A DNA stretch of 13,110 nt, taken from positions 1 through 13,110 of the forward strand of contig ONOZ01000155.1 of assembly GCA_900319595.1 (NCBI GenBank), in the 5' to 3' direction. The notes beneath the pieces were generated by a model. The model searched no databases and had not been told where the DNA came from. It saw only the letters and a program-made list of their open reading frames with translations. Positions 12,053 to 13,110 of this stretch are shown here, piece after piece (position 1 is the first letter of the stretch; every line of letters begins with the position of its first letter). The position numbers and the translations under genes are program-made. This DNA is from an uncultured Bacteroidales bacterium (GTDB lineage Bacteria; Bacteroidota; Bacteroidia; Bacteroidales; P3).

Positions 12053-13110
12053 ATGAAAAGAATAGTTTTTAATCTTTTATTGGCAGTTTCCTGTATGATA
12101 GCATTTTCGTTTGATGCTTTTGCACAGAGTAGTAATACTGTCGGAGAAACATTTGTTAAGGATGATGTTAAGTATAAAATTACACGAGTAGCTGGAGTCA
12201 ACCCTGGTACAGTTTCTGTTGTAAAGAAAGACACTTTTAACAATGGAAACCCTAATGCAAATGTGGTCATACCCGCTACTCTTGACCGTACGATTAACGG
12301 TATTAGTTGCACATTCCAAGTTGATAAGATAGAAGCCAATGTATTTGATACCGCCCATAAGAACCTGAATAGTGTAACGATTACAATGTCGAATGGTTCT
12401 ATTACTGAGAATGCTTTTAATGGTTGTACTATACCTGGTGGCGTAACTATTCGTACAAAAAACATAGACGCTCATGCTTTCAGTGGAGTGTTTGGCGGTA
12501 ATACTACTATAACCGTCGATACTGGCGGACAAGTTGTAAGTGAAGCGTTTAAGGGTTCTACATTTGAGCATTTGACCATTAGAGTTCCTAATGCTGGTGG
12601 TAACTTTAATATGCATGGTGGTATATTTAGAGGCATACAACACTGTAAAGTGCTAACCATAGAAAACAAACTCTTTCTCAATGTCTCTGCTGTTACTGCT
12701 TACAAGAGTAATGTTGAAACGTTAGAGGTAGGAAATGGTACAGAGGTTAGAATTCAGGATAATCGTGTTGATAGATATAGGGTAAGCCGCAACATGACTA
12801 ACACTAAATTGAAATCTGTGAAGATTGGAAATAATTGTACAATAAACGGAGGTGCTTTTGATAGGGCATATGATGAGATGGTTATAGATAGTTCTACTCT
12901 TTGCGTAGTAAATATTGGCGACAATGTTACGATTAAAACAGGTGCTTTTAAAAACCAGGCTGCATTGAGAGAATTAACTATTGGTAAAAATTGTACAATG
13001 GAAGCAGAAGCTTTCTGTAACACTTTTAGAAGAAAATTTAATGAATGTGATACATTTGATTACGAACCAAAGACTTCGTTTGTAACAATTGGTGAAGGCT
13101 GTACAGCAAT
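12053..13110 (+). CDS. Secreted BspA-like leucine-rich-repeat protein, 3'-truncated by the window edge
   Basis: The frame is open from ATG 12053 to the last base: 352 codons and no stop. It begins with a signal peptide, MKRIVFNLLLAVSCMIAFSF then DAFA, with probable cleavage after Ala24 (AFA/QS). Cys14 (AVSC) is a poor lipobox, so a lipoprotein is less likely. The segment GETFVKDDVKYKIT resembles the block that often opens BspA-type domains. From about residue 256 there are repeats of the form V-x-IG-x-N-x-T-I-x-x-x-AF: IGNNCTINGGAF (258), IGDNVTIKTGAF (288), IGKNCTMEAEAF (310), IGEGCTA (346). This is the LRR_5/BspA pattern, in surface proteins that bind host or bacterial ligands. Residues 100-255 carry looser copies (ITENAFNGC, IDAHAFSGV, VVSEAFKGS). 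The protein probably ends with a type IX or other sorting domain beyond the window; this cannot be seen. It is a separate transcript from nadK, 161 bases upstream. Confidence 0.82.
   Translation, partial: MKRIVFNLLLAVSCMIAFSFDAFAQSSNTVGETFVKDDVKYKITRVAGVNPGTVSVVKKDTFNNGNPNANVVIPATLDRTINGISCTFQVDKIEANVFDTAHKNLNSVTITMSNGSITENAFNGCTIPGGVTIRTKNIDAHAFSGVFGGNTTITVDTGGQVVSEAFKGSTFEHLTIRVPNAGGNFNMHGGIFRGIQHCKVLTIENKLFLNVSAVTAYKSNVETLEVGNGTEVRIQDNRVDRYRVSRNMTNTKLKSVKIGNNCTINGGAFDRAYDEMVIDSSTLCVVNIGDNVTIKTGAFKNQAALRELTIGKNCTMEAEAFCNTFRRKFNECDTFDYEPKTSFVTIGEGCTA

Noticed and set aside
11929..12681. Minus-strand open frames across the start of the BspA-like gene
   Set aside because: The plus strand has a signal peptide, family repeats and a promoter box; the minus frames overlap each other and show no domain.

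Overview
The window comes from an AT-rich member of the Bacteroidota, most likely the order Bacteroidales. The evidence is the set of protein families (Bacteroidetes-type O-antigen ligase, an HU-like protein paired with a 34-residue 'smalltalk' protein, a patatin fused to an outer-membrane barrel, a BspA-type repeat protein), Bacteroidetes promoter boxes (TTTG, about 20 bases, TAnnTTTG) and the near absence of Shine-Dalgarno sequences. Genus and species cannot be told from the sequence. No rRNA, tRNA, CRISPR array, transposase or integrase was seen. The longest stretch without a gene is 259 bases, between sufC and the gene at 8640.

Layout. Positions 1-2482 (+) hold the 3' part of lpxD (lipid A synthesis) and, 4 bases on, an O-antigen ligase/polymerase-like membrane protein. 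Positions 2479-5532 (-) hold an HU-like DNA-binding protein, a 34-aa smalltalk protein and a patatin-barrel protein, read in that order from a promoter near 5515; the patatin stop codon overlaps the ligase stop tail to tail. Positions 5558-6405 (-) hold two coupled genes of unknown function (72 and 198 aa), the first with a strong Shine-Dalgarno sequence. Positions 6535-8380 (-) hold sufC (ATPase of the SUF iron-sulfur assembly system) and, downstream, a YitT-family membrane protein.

From 8555 to 11891 (+) a second, divergent operon runs: two unrecognised genes (228 and 221 aa), then sufD and NAD kinase, with gaps of 1 and 6 bases and a 4-base overlap. SufC and SufD work in one complex with SufB, and Bacteroidales usually encode them side by side; here they are divergent and separated by the two unknown genes, and SufD is short at its N-terminus. 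The window ends inside a secreted BspA-like leucine-rich-repeat protein (12053 to beyond 13110).

The parts most worth a second look are the unknown gene pair at 8640-9993 with its promoter-proximal dyad, the HU-smalltalk-patatin cluster with two long inverted repeats, and the coupled unknown pair at 5558-6369. Functions of the unknown proteins are not assigned.
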